Assembly: GCA_015680685.1 (NCBI GenBank)
Contig: MNCI01017909.1
Span: forward strand, 883,564-947,563
Direction: 5' to 3'
Source of the DNA: Gnetum montanum
Taxonomy: Eukaryota > Streptophyta > Gnetopsida > Gnetales > Gnetaceae
DNA length: 64,000 nt
A model generated the notes under the pieces. That model worked only from the letters and a program-made list of their open reading frames with translations, was not told the origin of the DNA and did no database searches. Below are positions 37,101-50,000 of this stretch, piece by piece. A program made the position numbers and the translations under genes. The stretch's first letter is position 1, and each line of letters starts with the position of its first letter.

Positions 37101-37759
37101 GAAAAACACTCAATTTCCTAGTGCCACCCTGGCTCATCTTGTAAAGAATCCCTGGCTCATCTTGTAAAGAATCACCAGTGTATCACCAGTGTAGCACTGA
37201 GACATTTTATTTTGGCTGTCGAATGTTATATTGTGGCGGTTAAATTTCCGTTATTTTTCGTCAATAGACGGAAGACAATGCTATAATTAAGCCTTGTAGA
37301 TATTTGCAAATTTTAGAGGCCATTGAAAAGACTTATTTGTATGCGGCAAAGACGCTTAAAACTGAAGTTAGGCGATGCATTTGTTCAATGTATTTAAAAT
37401 ATTATTTTTCATATGCAATTAATTGCTTATTCTTCTAAATTAGACTGATAAGAATGCGCCCAACAATAGAATTTATCAGGAACAGACTGATAACAGAATT
37501 TTGAAAAACCAACATTTCTTCAGTTGCCATCGTTAGTTCATTTATACACAGTGACACCATTGGAACAACCAAAAATACATGCAAATTTCACCATCCCATT
37601 GTTCCACTCCTAATATCATATCATTAAATAAAAACAAAACTGGTAAATTGAATTTCCACACCAATCTGAAAAACATCTCAAATAACTCAGAAAATTTTAA
37701 TGTACAATCTAAAGGAAAAACTTCCTGTAATTCTGTCCACAAAGGGGTTAATAAATTGA
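37101..37759 (-). other. 3' flank and 3' UTR of the ARF-GAP gene
   Basis: It follows the stop codon at 37760. Plant poly(A) signals are weak; AATAAG and AAAATAATA occur on the minus strand near 37400-37440. No other gene is visible. Confidence 0.4.
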
Positions 37760-38038
37760 TTATGAGAGAGGAATGCACTCAAGCTCAAGGTCTAGAATTC
37801 CAGACTCAACGTTTTGTAGTTTTAGTGTCACGTCTTGTTTAACTTTACCATCTACAAGTTTGATAACACTGTCAGTAAGCAGAGCATTATCAGGTGCAGC
37901 AATCCATTTTCCAATCTGAACAGTTTCCGCGATATCAACGTTTACATAAGCTTTGGCAGCATGTACTAAAGGTTGAATGTCTACTTCAGCATCACCCATG
38001 TTATCATCTGCTGAAAAGGTATCCTTGTCAAAGACTTC
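37760..38038 (-). CDS. AGD12: ARF-GAP exon 8
   Basis: 279 nt including the stop. [20 protein letters not shown] gives the second C2 Asp cluster; ends [11 protein letters not shown]. Confidence 0.93.
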   Translation of the reverse strand, partial: EVFDKDTFSADDNMGDAEVDIQPLVHAAKAYVNVDIAETVQIGKWIAAPDNALLTDSVIKLVDGKVKQDVTLKLQNVESGILDLELECIPLS

Positions 38039-41000
38039 CTGCAAACATTAGGAAAAATACCAAATCATTGCCAACATTTTTTATACCAACAATCCATGAT
38101 ATAGAACCTTTTTTAGAACTGGCCGAAAAAGAAAGAAAGAAAAAAAAAAAAACTCTATCAATGAACATGATATAGCATGTACGGTTAAAATGTGTGATTT
38201 ATGATTTCATGCAAAGCTGTTAGCTATCTGATGAACCGATCCATAAACTACCAGCTGCTTAAACAAAGTCTTGTTTTAGTAGTCAAAGTTAGTGATAACA
38301 GGTATTGTTTAGGCATTACTTAAAGAAATGTAAGTTGCAAAACCCCCTTCAAAATGTTTAAACTGCTTGAAAGGGAAAATAGCTTACATATGATGGACAA
38401 TTATCCAGATGAAGTCATCCAAATATATTGAGTTGTAGATATAAGTAGAATGATTGTGTTTGAATTACTTTAACAGGAACAATTACATGAACTTCACTTG
38501 GCCGGCCCCATTTTGTTTTTGTTGGGATCAATATAGAATGATGATGGTGAATTACGTGGACTACACTGCAGATATAGAAGGAACCTGACACCTGGCCTCG
38601 TAGCATAAACATAATTTGCCATTAAACGTGCATTGTAACCAAAAAAGCATGTTTATGAAACTTTTAAATAGAATTCACAAACTAGATCTTATCTTTTATC
38701 TCTTAGACAATGAGGGATTCAAAGGATCATAGCATGCCGGAAACAGGGAGTTGGGTTCCACCACCCCTTATGGGAATCACTACTTCTCATTAGAATTATC
38801 CGCACAACATGAAGGAATGCCAAATGAAGGACAAAATATCATTGTGCAAGTGTTAAAGCTCCCTCTATGCTATGCAATGGCAAGGACACCTGCTACTTTT
38901 ATGGTCCACCCAATGGATGAAAAAGAATGTAAGTTCCACTCTGCATGTGAGCACATTTTGTTGCTTTGCGCCCAAACTGTCAAGTTTCAAAGAAGTAACA
39001 AATCCAAACTTCGATTCTATGCTAAGTTATTTTCTGAAGGTTGTTCGGCTGATTTTCTACTGAACATTTACAATATCCTTTATCTTAATTGCACACATCC
39101 TGAATCCAAGCATAACCTTAAACTGGTTTTGGATAAAACAAATCATATAACACACACTGAAAGTATAATAGATATTGCAGAATTCCAAAGACACAATTGC
39201 AAGCATTTTACCATATCAGTTTCTTTAAAGGGCCTTGTTTGCTTACCACTTTTAATGGCGGTGTAGGATCTGGGACAGAAAGTAAAAGCTCTTCATTCCA
39301 AATTGGATTTAAACTGCTTCTTATAACACGTGTTCTTGTTGACTGCAAGAAACATCATTTAAAGAAGAAAATGAAATCTAATTTTTTTAATTAAAATCAA
39401 AAGATTCAATTTATAGATTAGAGAACGCTTACCTGATGTCCCAGTGACAAAATAACATATGGATCACTAGAAACTATGTCTCGTATTGCCATGTTGGAAC
39501 CTTTCAGAACTTTGACCTTCAGCATACCCAAGAATTCCACCATACCTATCTATTTTTGATAAAATATCTCACTTAGATGGAAGTTTTTTAAAATAAATTA
39601 CTGTTCATATTTTTCTTGAACTGAGGACATCTACCTGTGAACTTATTTTCAGATCTTTAATATCAGAGTCTTTCTTTTTCCAGCTCTTTCTTATTGCATT
39701 ACTAATTCCAGAAAGCCTAGAATGAGAGAACATCTTTCCTGATTGTTTATTCTCTAGACTATCTCCTAAGCTTGACAAACCATTTCCAACTGAAGAATTA
39801 AGGCTAGCAGATATTGATGAGACAGTTCGTAAACTTGGCTTTACAAATTCTTGCAACTCATATTTTTGTCTGCATCAACCACAATTCACTTGAGAGTGAT
39901 ATGCACCATTGTCATCTAACAAACTGATTAAGTGTGTCAGTGATTTAAGGCAGTATACCTGATAAAATTTGAACGTTCTTCAAACGATGCATCTGGTCCA
40001 GGTTTTTCTAAATCATGAGGAATTAAAGCTTCATAAACTGCATTTGCAGATGCATTTCCACCAACATCAATCATGGAATCAATTTGGTGCTCAGTCCACT
40101 CATCCAAAGTAACAGATAATACCTAAGATTAAGAGACAAAAATGTAAGAAATTTAAAGCAAATTAATATATTGAAATATTCAGATGATGCATGTAATTTG
40201 TCATTCAATTTAATTAAATCAATAAAATATCCAAACATACTGCAAATCATGATATTACAATAAATTGAAAACAATTAAAAAACATCACATATTGACAATA
40301 TGCGAGCAAAATACAACTAAAATTCCATAACAGAATGGAAGTACGTAAAATCAACAACTATCTAACAAAAACCAGAAAACGATAAAACTGTATGCAGATT
40401 TCACATGGTCATTAACTGTGTGTGTAATAACCTTGAAGAAAAATCCCTCAAATCATTAGAGTCAACAAGCCTTGCAAAAGACACTATATGGCCCATGAGA
40501 GAACAATGTCCCCTATATGAAGGGGGACCATAGGGTTTACCCTTTGAATTACATTGTTTGCATGAAAGAAGTTGCTTCTCATGGACATATCACCCTCAGG
40601 GAAAACTCCTATATTAAAAAAAATGCTGTGAAGAATAATGATTTAGTCTGCAACTAGTCTGGAAAGGCTTCATTGTCAAATAGAAACTGAAAGTTTTTAT
40701 CAACCTCCTTAAGAAACCCAATTGATCTACCCAGTAGGGCATTTGTAGTGTTCAAATAATCTAAAACATTCTTTGACATGGTGGTACAAGGTCAAGGAAG
40801 AAATTTGGGAAATGCATGAAATTATTTGCAGCAATATTCCAATAGTTTTGAAGAGACTCTTAGAGAATTTGAGGAACATACAGTATTCATCCTCAATTTT
40901 TTTATCCATCGATTTCTTATGTCAACGTGTCTCAGGTCTAAAGTGATGTAAATTTATTCATATTCTACTAGCTTGTATTCTGCTTCACTTGTTACTGCTG

Positions 41001-44000
41001 TAGATATAGCAGTTATGCAAATACGTATTAATGGGCAATGGTCTACTATTGCTTGCTTTGATGAGTGGTTCTGCTAAGATAGATACAATGGTACCATAGC
41101 ATTCAAATAACCTGCATTAGTTTTGACAAAGAAATTAATCTAAGATTTTTGCTGCTTTTCGCTGCTTTGTGCCTGTCATGGAATGGAACTGCCAAGTACA
41201 GGATGCACTCAGCAATTCCATGGTGCAACGTGGCCATCAGCAGAAGCCAGAAATTTCCTAGTAGAAGAGATCGAAGCTTTACAGTGTGATAACTACAATT
41301 TTAAAGAAAAAGACTTAAAAATTATGCTTTTCACTTAATTGTAAATAAATTAAAACTTTGGTTCTTATTGAACCTAAGATATATAGTCCAATTAGAACTT
41401 TATAACTCAGCATTGCCCACCAGAATCAAACCCATGACTTGGAGCTTTCAAATCAAGAGTCTTACCACTAGGTTAACACCTCAGTATTAATTCATAGTTC
41501 TCTGAAACATGTCATTGACCATTCTTATGCATTTTAACAGTAATAGCAAATTTGTAATAGGAAATTCCAATGATAAAAGAAAAGACCTACATTTTTAAAG
41601 TAATGAAATCTCCTTTTCTCCTGATTTAATATTTTTAAAATTAAAAAAAATCTTCATTAATATAAAAAATTAGTTGATGCATTGCTTGCAATAAACCTGA
41701 AAAGAACACTCCGTGAACATAAAACACACCCATAAGCTATAAGTTTTTCCAGTTCCAAAAATAGAAGGGGTAAAGAAATCTTGTCATGTACCCCAAATAG
41801 AGTAATGCATGTTATCCTCACATTTTTCATTGAACCAAATTCTGTTTATTTAATATAAAAGATATCTCATTATGTGAATAGCCATTATAAGAATTATAAG
41901 ACTTTTGAAAGATGTGGAATTGTAATTGCAACACAAATATCAACCTAACAATTATTATTATGCTGCAATTTAAAAGGATAATAAGGAACTCAAAACTAGG
42001 TTATCTCCATCATTACACATTTTCTTTCATCATAATCATCATGATGCCTGTATTCAACAATATGGGCTAGGTCGTTAAGGTAGAAAGATGTATACATGAT
42101 TGTCAGAGTTTTTTTTTTTTGCATGTTTGTTGAGTTACATTGCTCTCTTAACACAACGTCATTGCCCCATGATCTTTTCCAAGGAGATACACATTTCGTA
42201 ACTGCTAATAACATCATTCATAACATTCTTATAAAAGTATTGTTGTTACAAATTCCATTTTTCAAGTTATCTTTTGGATTCTCCAAGATGTCATATGTAA
42301 GAAGTAATATTGTGGAATTGTAAGATCATAGCTCTTTTTGTAATAATAAGAGCTCTTCGTAATTCTCTGCTACTGTGAGTATCGTCTTACTGAATCTTCT
42401 TATTATGAATAAAGTTATGTTGTAATACTTCCATAACTTGGTGTTGTTTCTGGTTATGGTAGCTTGTAACCATCATCTTTAGGCTTATTGTATCTCCAAG
42501 TCTACTTATGCTAAGTTCGTAAGAACTTGTATTTTGGTGGTATTTCTCTTCCTCTAGTAGTGCTGCATCTTCTTCTAAATCATATTTGCTCATTCATCGT
42601 AAGCTAATAATATACTTATTACCGTTATTCATAACTTATTGTATTACAAACTTTTGTACACGGACTTATCATAGTCTGAAGTCTTTACTTTGTGAAGTCT
42701 TCTTCAACTTAACTTTGCTAAGTCACTTCTAACTTAGCTTAACTGGACTTTACAAAATACTTCTTATGTGGTGTAGGGCATTTCACCTTCGTGATTTTAC
42801 AATTCATTGTGGTTTGTAAACTCTTCTGATATATCAACATTGTTGTGGTTGTTGTTCCAATGCCAGTTCCTTATCCTAATTGGTCTCACGTACTTGATCT
42901 TTATTCTTCTTCAATCCTCTGTTATCATTATATGTCATATCTTATGTTACTAAGTAAATACTTGCATTTTCTTTATCTTTCGCAAGGAGTTATGACTCTT
43001 GGAGAATTATGATGACCTTTCATAATTTTGTTAGATTAAGTTAAGAAACTAATGATTGTACCTCAACTTAGAAGTATACTCTAACAGTGAGAATTTTAGA
43101 TGGCTAACTATCTAACTAATGCCATGGTTCATGAACATATATTTTTACCCTGCCCTTAAACAACATGTCTCAACATAGCCCTCTTGGGATCAAACCTATA
43201 ACTTGCACAACCACAAGCCACATGCTCTAACCAAGTGAGCTATGCCTCATAGATACACATTTTCCTTTAATAAGTAGAAAATATTTCATTAAAATTCCTA
43301 AACCAATACTTTTAATGCTGTTATAAATAATAAAATATGATAGTTTGTGACTATGATAACTTACAATTCATTATTTATTGAAAATATAGTTGCTCCTACG
43401 GATCAATATGGGTAAAAGAAACAAAAGCCTCTCACCAATAATACACATCAGATACTAAACACCAGATGGTTACCCTCTATCGCTTAATCTTTAGAAAGGA
43501 AACTGAATTTATGAGCTCTCATATGGAGCAGGTAATCCACCAAGTTACGTGAATATCCTGCAATTTCTTTATAAAAAAATAAAATTTAACTACAATCATT
43601 AGAACTATGTCACTGTTCCATAAAACAAATCGAGTAATTGGAAGTAAGATATCCAATGGCTCAATAGCTCAAGTGGTTAACGTAGTGAGATGTTGAATTC
43701 AAAAAGGCAAGTTTGTGGAATTGAGATTCTCTATTTTTCTAACAGCTTATAACAATGTCACGGTGATTCGTGTCCACTTATTTCTACTGTTCATAATATT
43801 TTATTTCAATTTCATTAGGTTTTATCTAGAATGAAAGATCTTTGCAAATTCATCTGGTTTTTTCATGAGATATCCATAAAACAAAATTCAATGATGCATC
43901 TTCAAATTCAAGGAATATTCTACAGACCGTCACCTACTGCACCATCATAAGGAAACAGATATAAACAGTTTTCTTACAAAATGGACCAATTCTAATTATC

Positions 44001-47000
44001 CAAAAAGCCTAATAAAACAACTTTAAGGTAAAAATAATGGATAATGTAAGCATAGAATATATTATTTTAGTACATAACTGAATGTAAGAGTTTTATATGT
44101 ACCTTTGAAATATGAACACCAAGGCTTCTATGAACACCAGAACATTTTATGCAAATGAAAACTCCAATATTTGTTGACCTATAGTCAAAATATATATACT
44201 CATAATTAGAAACATGGAGTTATAGATTCTTCCGTTAAAAATAATAATGGTGATGACTATAAGCATTCACATAATGCACATAATCCTGATAACTGCAACA
44301 TTATTAATTAGTGAAATATGACTTTAAAAGTTAAACCATGTAGACATTCATACTTTGACAAAGAATCTTGGTCAGTATTTCTAACAAGTATCAAGGCCCA
44401 GCCTTTTAATATAGTTCTACCTCAATCATATGAATTGGTAACGGATTAAGACAGAAAGATCCCATCTGATATCTTACTTTCATAATGGTTTCTGACAATA
44501 TACGATACTTCAAGAAAAGAGGTACTAAAGGTGAGACTAAAAAAATGAAACCAGCTTGGCTTCCCTGATTTTATAAGTACAGTTTGCTGGTGACACCTTT
44601 AAAAAGGATCATCACCCAGAGGCTCAATGTTCATCTCACCAAGGCCAGGTCCTAAGAGGGGCAATAGATGAGCAAAAGCCTAACTTCTTTCAAGTAGAAG
44701 AGGCTATGCCTTTATCTAGTTAAAAAATGAAGGAAAATATATCCAAAATCTCAAAGGAGGTGTTAGGATAAATTTCTTCAAATATCAAACTTAAAAAATA
44801 ATTTTGAAGAAAACAATTCTTATCCTTTTAATCTTTCAAAGATACAACACACAAAATATTACTAATGTTTTTTTTTTTTTTTCAAGAAGTGAATGGGCTA
44901 GTCTCCCAAGCAAATATCTGGCTATAACATTATTACTTGATACAAATAAAAGCATATTACTGACTGATATTTTCGAGAGAGCGACTCAATGAAATATTCA
45001 CTAACCATGTAGTAAGCATCTTACAGCAGATGGTAGCGCTAATACATCTAACGTAATAGTTATAGAAAATCGGGAAGTAGTTATCAGAATAAAAAAATTG
45101 AAGAATTTCTCTAGCAATATCCAAGTAGTGGGAAAAAAATCACCTCTTATATTAGGACACAGTCTTATTCATGGAAATGTGATGAACTTGAATTTAAGAA
45201 ATTTATGTATTTAAATATTTTGATTTCTGAGAAAGATGCAATGCAGAATTACATAAATTAAAAATGTTGATCAGGATCACAATCCAAACAATTCTGGATA
45301 GTGATACACAAAAACATGTATCAAATCATATCAGAATCACAATCCTGATTTTACTGGGCAAACACAAATCATTAACATTCCCTTACGCCCATAATCCAGG
45401 TTTGTAGTTGTTGCTGTTGGCAAGCACCCTATTGCGGTACAATTTCAAGGCTGATTGCTCGATGCCACATATGCCTAAGCCACCATTTGTGATGTGGCGA
45501 CTACAAACAATAGCCACTATAAATGGACACCTGCTGGTCATTAGCCGCAAGCCCATGCAACATGAGGGCACAAGCAAAAAAGGAGAAGTTTCTATCAGTT
45601 TCAATTTCAACTTTAACTATCACAAGTGGCATCGATCTGCACAACAAAAAAAAGCAATTTAGAATCATGGTTTTCATTCATCTGCAATTGCATCACAATG
45701 AATACTATCACAGTTGAGCACCCTAAGTATTCTTACTGCTGGTATTTCCAACCACATCAAAGCATGGGGCTGTTGTTGGTACTGTATCAGTGCTACTGGC
45801 AATGCTGAGTAATGGTTGTTGCCTTGTTACAACATTGAAGCCTGTGGCTACCTCTGGTTCTACCAACAATGTCAGTGCAGTGGTCCTTCTAGCAATGTCA
45901 GTGCGTTGATGTTGCCAGCAATGTTGGAGCATTGGTTTTGTAAGTACCGCCAGAGGGTTAGTGCTATCTTGCATTATTTCTATGTTCAAATAAATAACAA
46001 GCATGCACTGTGCTGCTGAACGACTGGTTGGCAATTGGAATTGTTATTCTCAATAAGGAAAAAGGCCAAATGGCATCTCAATTTCAATTGAGGAATGCCA
46101 AGTGTTATTTTAATTTTAATTATGTATGGCCAGTCGACAGACATGCTGGTTTCAAGGTTAAAATCTTGGTTTTGAATTGTTTCGCTTCTAACTTATACAA
46201 TTCTACATGATTCCAAGTTGCAGTTCCAAGCAATCCACAATCCAGAATCTTTTGGCTGAAAAGGTGATTAACGATCTGATCTGCATTTTTAATCTATAAA
46301 GGATTATGAATGAATGTAATGGAAGACAAAATATTTGAATTAGACATTCTTAGAAGGACCGCATATTTTTGGTTCTTCAACAATATTGAATGATCTTGAA
46401 AGGTTGGCACGTTGATGAAAGATCTTGTCCAAAATCTCATAGAAATGTGGTTTAATTACAGGAAAATAGCCAATCGTGCAAGGTAATAGAAGGCTATGAT
46501 ACCTGATGTACAACCCAAACCTATAAAGAACCTATACATTGGAAAAGGGTAACTCTATACGTAAAGTCTACATCTTTTTCTGAGATGGTAAAGCCAAATC
46601 TTGTATCAAGATTCTATGGATATAGAGTCATGAAAATTTAAAGAAAATTTATGGTCTAAAATCATGCATCCTTTTATTATGTAAAAAAGTTATGTAGTGT
46701 CAAGATTAAAAGTTCACTCAATCTACTTTTATGTTTTCAGTCACATAACCTTAACGAAAGGTTATATACGGGCAGGTGTGCTATGAAAACAGTGAAGCTT
46801 TTCCATCAGTACTTTGTGCGCAAACTGGAGATACCGTTGTGAGGTATCTCTTGGTTTTAAAGGCTTCCTATATAGCCTTAGCTAAAGCTGAAGAGTGTAT
46901 TGTGTTTGCTTTTGAAAGCAGTAAAGCAGTTTTGCGTGATACTCCTATTTCTTGCATTTCATTTGTTATTATACGTTGTCTGCATTTCATCTGCTGTTAT

Positions 47001-50000
47001 TTTCAGCTTCCACTGTGTATTTCAGGTAACAATATTTTAATACCAGAAAAATATATAAAATGTTTATGCCTTAAGTCTCAATGAGGGTTCAAATTCAAAA
47101 ATGCCATATGTTCTGACAGTGAGACCCGTAAATGTGAGACAACTACTAATGTAGATTCCCTTGAAAATTTAGTCCCTACATAGGAGCTAGTTCTGATACA
47201 TCAAACTGATATTAATTACTTGGAAATAAAGGAGTTGTTATAGTCATGATTCCATCAGATCAGACATCTTAAAGGGATAACGTCAGCCTGTAAACCCTGA
47301 TGCCGTATTATCTCTCAATTTAAGTTTAATCAATACACATTTATGTTATATAGTAGTTAAGAATAAATTTTTGACTTAACTCAACCATGGTAAAGGCAGA
47401 GGAAAAGCAGGACACGTGCTTGTTACAGAATAATGGAAATTTATGCTTGTTTCAAAGCAGTTTCATAGCGTTGCCATCAAAATTTCAACAGGTAGATGTC
47501 ATCCTATTTATCTAACTAAACTTTTTAGTGGGCCCAGACTGATTCCCCATATGTACATAGCTAGCCTATTTTTCACATCGGTGTAATAATCCCTTACACA
47601 TAGCTTGTGCCTATATCTTATTGATTGACCAATCAATGAAACTAGCGGTTGAGCTACCATAATCCCTGTAATTTGTCTCATTGTAGATTTATTTGGAATT
47701 CCTACCATTAAACAGTTATTGCAAATATTTTTTTAAAAACTATGTGCATCATTAAGGCATAGGTCAATTGGTTAAAACATGTGGCTTGTAACCATGCAAG
47801 CCAGCGGTTCTATTCCAAGGAGCATATTAAGATACATAATACCTGGAGGCATGGTGGAAAAGTAGGTTCAAGGTTATCAAGTAAATAATTGGCTATAAAA
47901 ATTATCATCTACCTATCCTAGTAGGTTTACCCGTGTTGGTGAAATAAAGGCATAGGTACCAGAAATGGCAGAAAACATGACAAGAAACAGCAAAGAGTTT
48001 GTGTCTCCATGCTAACATTTTGTATTTTGCAAGCTTGAAATTTGGAGACACCACAGCAAGTTCACGTTTCTGATAATTATGCATGAAGGTAACCATGATG
48101 ACAATGATTATTCGATATAAAATAAGTTAGTTTAAAGGAGATTTTAATATTTTCATCTAATGTTGAATGGTCTTAGAACTTACTAATTGTGTTAACTGTA
48201 TTCAGAATGGAGGATTAAACTTGTGAGCTCATAACTAGAGGTACTTTACTGATGAGCTTATAACCCACACAACCAAATTCATGTGTAAGCACAACTGAAG
48301 ATTTAAATATTATTTTTCAAAAACTTTAAAGGAAAGAAGAGAAACATTTGTAAAGTACCTGAAAATCCCATGAATAATCATGATTTATCAGCGTTCCGTT
48401 TCCCAATAGTTACAACACTTGCACCAATCATGAACAAGATGAAACTCTTTAACATTTTTATTTTTATTTTTAGAATTGATTAGCTTATGGTAAATGTTGA
48501 ATGGTTTGGGATGTCTAAGCCTCAACATCTGATCAGAAAATAAGGAAGTGAAGATAGCAACGAAAAGCAAAGTATTTATTGATATAGCATGTAATAGGTG
48601 ATCAAAACATTGAACCCTCCAATAGTCTCCTGAGAATCATCAATTCAGCATGCAAACAGTTCCATAGAAAGCCTAGCAAGTTGGAATTGTCGCATTTCTT
48701 CTTACATAAAAATAAGACAAAAACAGTACCCAAAGTGACATAGATAACTACTTAAAGCTGTCCTATAACCCAAAAGTTCATGCATATTCTTACAGAACCT
48801 AGCTCAACTAAAACCTCTTCAAGCAATTATCATACAAAAACGATGCCCAAATAATTATGTCAATGACACAAAATCCCAGAAAATCTGCCAAATCAATGAT
48901 TTTGTATCCCAAAGAAAATGCCCAAAGCAAAGAAATAGAACTTAACATCCACTTGGTGCTAATTGAAGTGTTCATTAGCATTTTTGCCACATGAAAGGGA
49001 AGAGCTAATAATATACCTCCAAACACACAAAAGCTTTGCCAGTGGACCAGAGGCATGAGGTTCCCACCACAGGTTAGCACATGTGCAATACATCAGAAAT
49101 GCATCTCATGGACTCATTGCCGTGCCCGGTAATGCTTTAAAAAGCAAAGGCAGTTAACCCAAAACTTGTGGTTAGCCAAGGCTGAATACTTGACCATCTA
49201 GGATGTTTATACTAAGATTTAATGTCTATCCTAAGGCTTGATCAGTGGCTGCATAAAGGCTTGGAACTTTAATATTAAGAGCATGGGCTGTTACCAGTGC
49301 ACCCTGGGAATGCATCCCAGCAAAAATAATCATGTTTGGGATGAGCATAGATGCGTTCAACATGCATTGGGGGACATGGGTGGGACATACACTATAATTT
49401 CATTCCAATTTTTCTTTGCTAATGCGACAAAAGGCCAAAATATTTTACCAGGACTGCTGCTAAAAATCATAATAAGTTTAGAAAGGATGAGAAAGGCAGA
49501 AAATATAATAAAGATATATGCAACATGAATTTTTTGACATGTTTTAGCATAGTTTTCTTGGTGCATTCAAAATATTATTAAAATATATTATTTTAATACA
49601 TGTCAACCCCACATCCTGAAACACATTTCCAAAATCCATTCAACATCCCAAACTTGTTCCGAAACACATTTCCGTGTCCCAACATTCCAACGTCCCAGAA
49701 ATGCTGTGACACATAGCATGTTATTTAGATGGGTTAAGCTTGGCTTTTGAGGCTGAAGTACAAGGTATCTTTGGATATCGCTTGCAGGTCTTATCATAGT
49801 GTAGAACAAAGAATGAAGCAAGCAAGAGGAAAAGCAAAGATTAGAACCTGATCACCAAAGATAGCGATTAGGCAGTAAAGTACCCACACTCTCTCATTCC
49901 AGTCATATTTTTTAGACTTTCAAATTATTAAAATTGTTATGCATCCCTAGAATGGATTAATTATCAATAGCTCCATTACAAAATAGATAAATAAATAAAG

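Larger units (their letters stand above)
40123..44102 (-). other. ARF-GAP intron 3
   Basis: 3980 bp. It contains the SINE copies at 41368, 43150 and 43664; the rest is AT-rich without recognised coding sequence. Confidence 0.8.

Noticed and set aside
38751-39266. 171-codon plus-strand ORF
   Set aside because: It runs antisense through intron 7 and into exon 7 of the ARF-GAP gene and has no recognisable domain.
43150-43250. Functional tRNA gene
   Set aside because: A and B boxes are present, but no acceptor stem or full cloverleaf can be formed; similar copies with tails point to a SINE.
46776-47084. 102-codon ORF in intron 2
   Set aside because: No family likeness; the length is expected by chance in 5.9 kb of intron.
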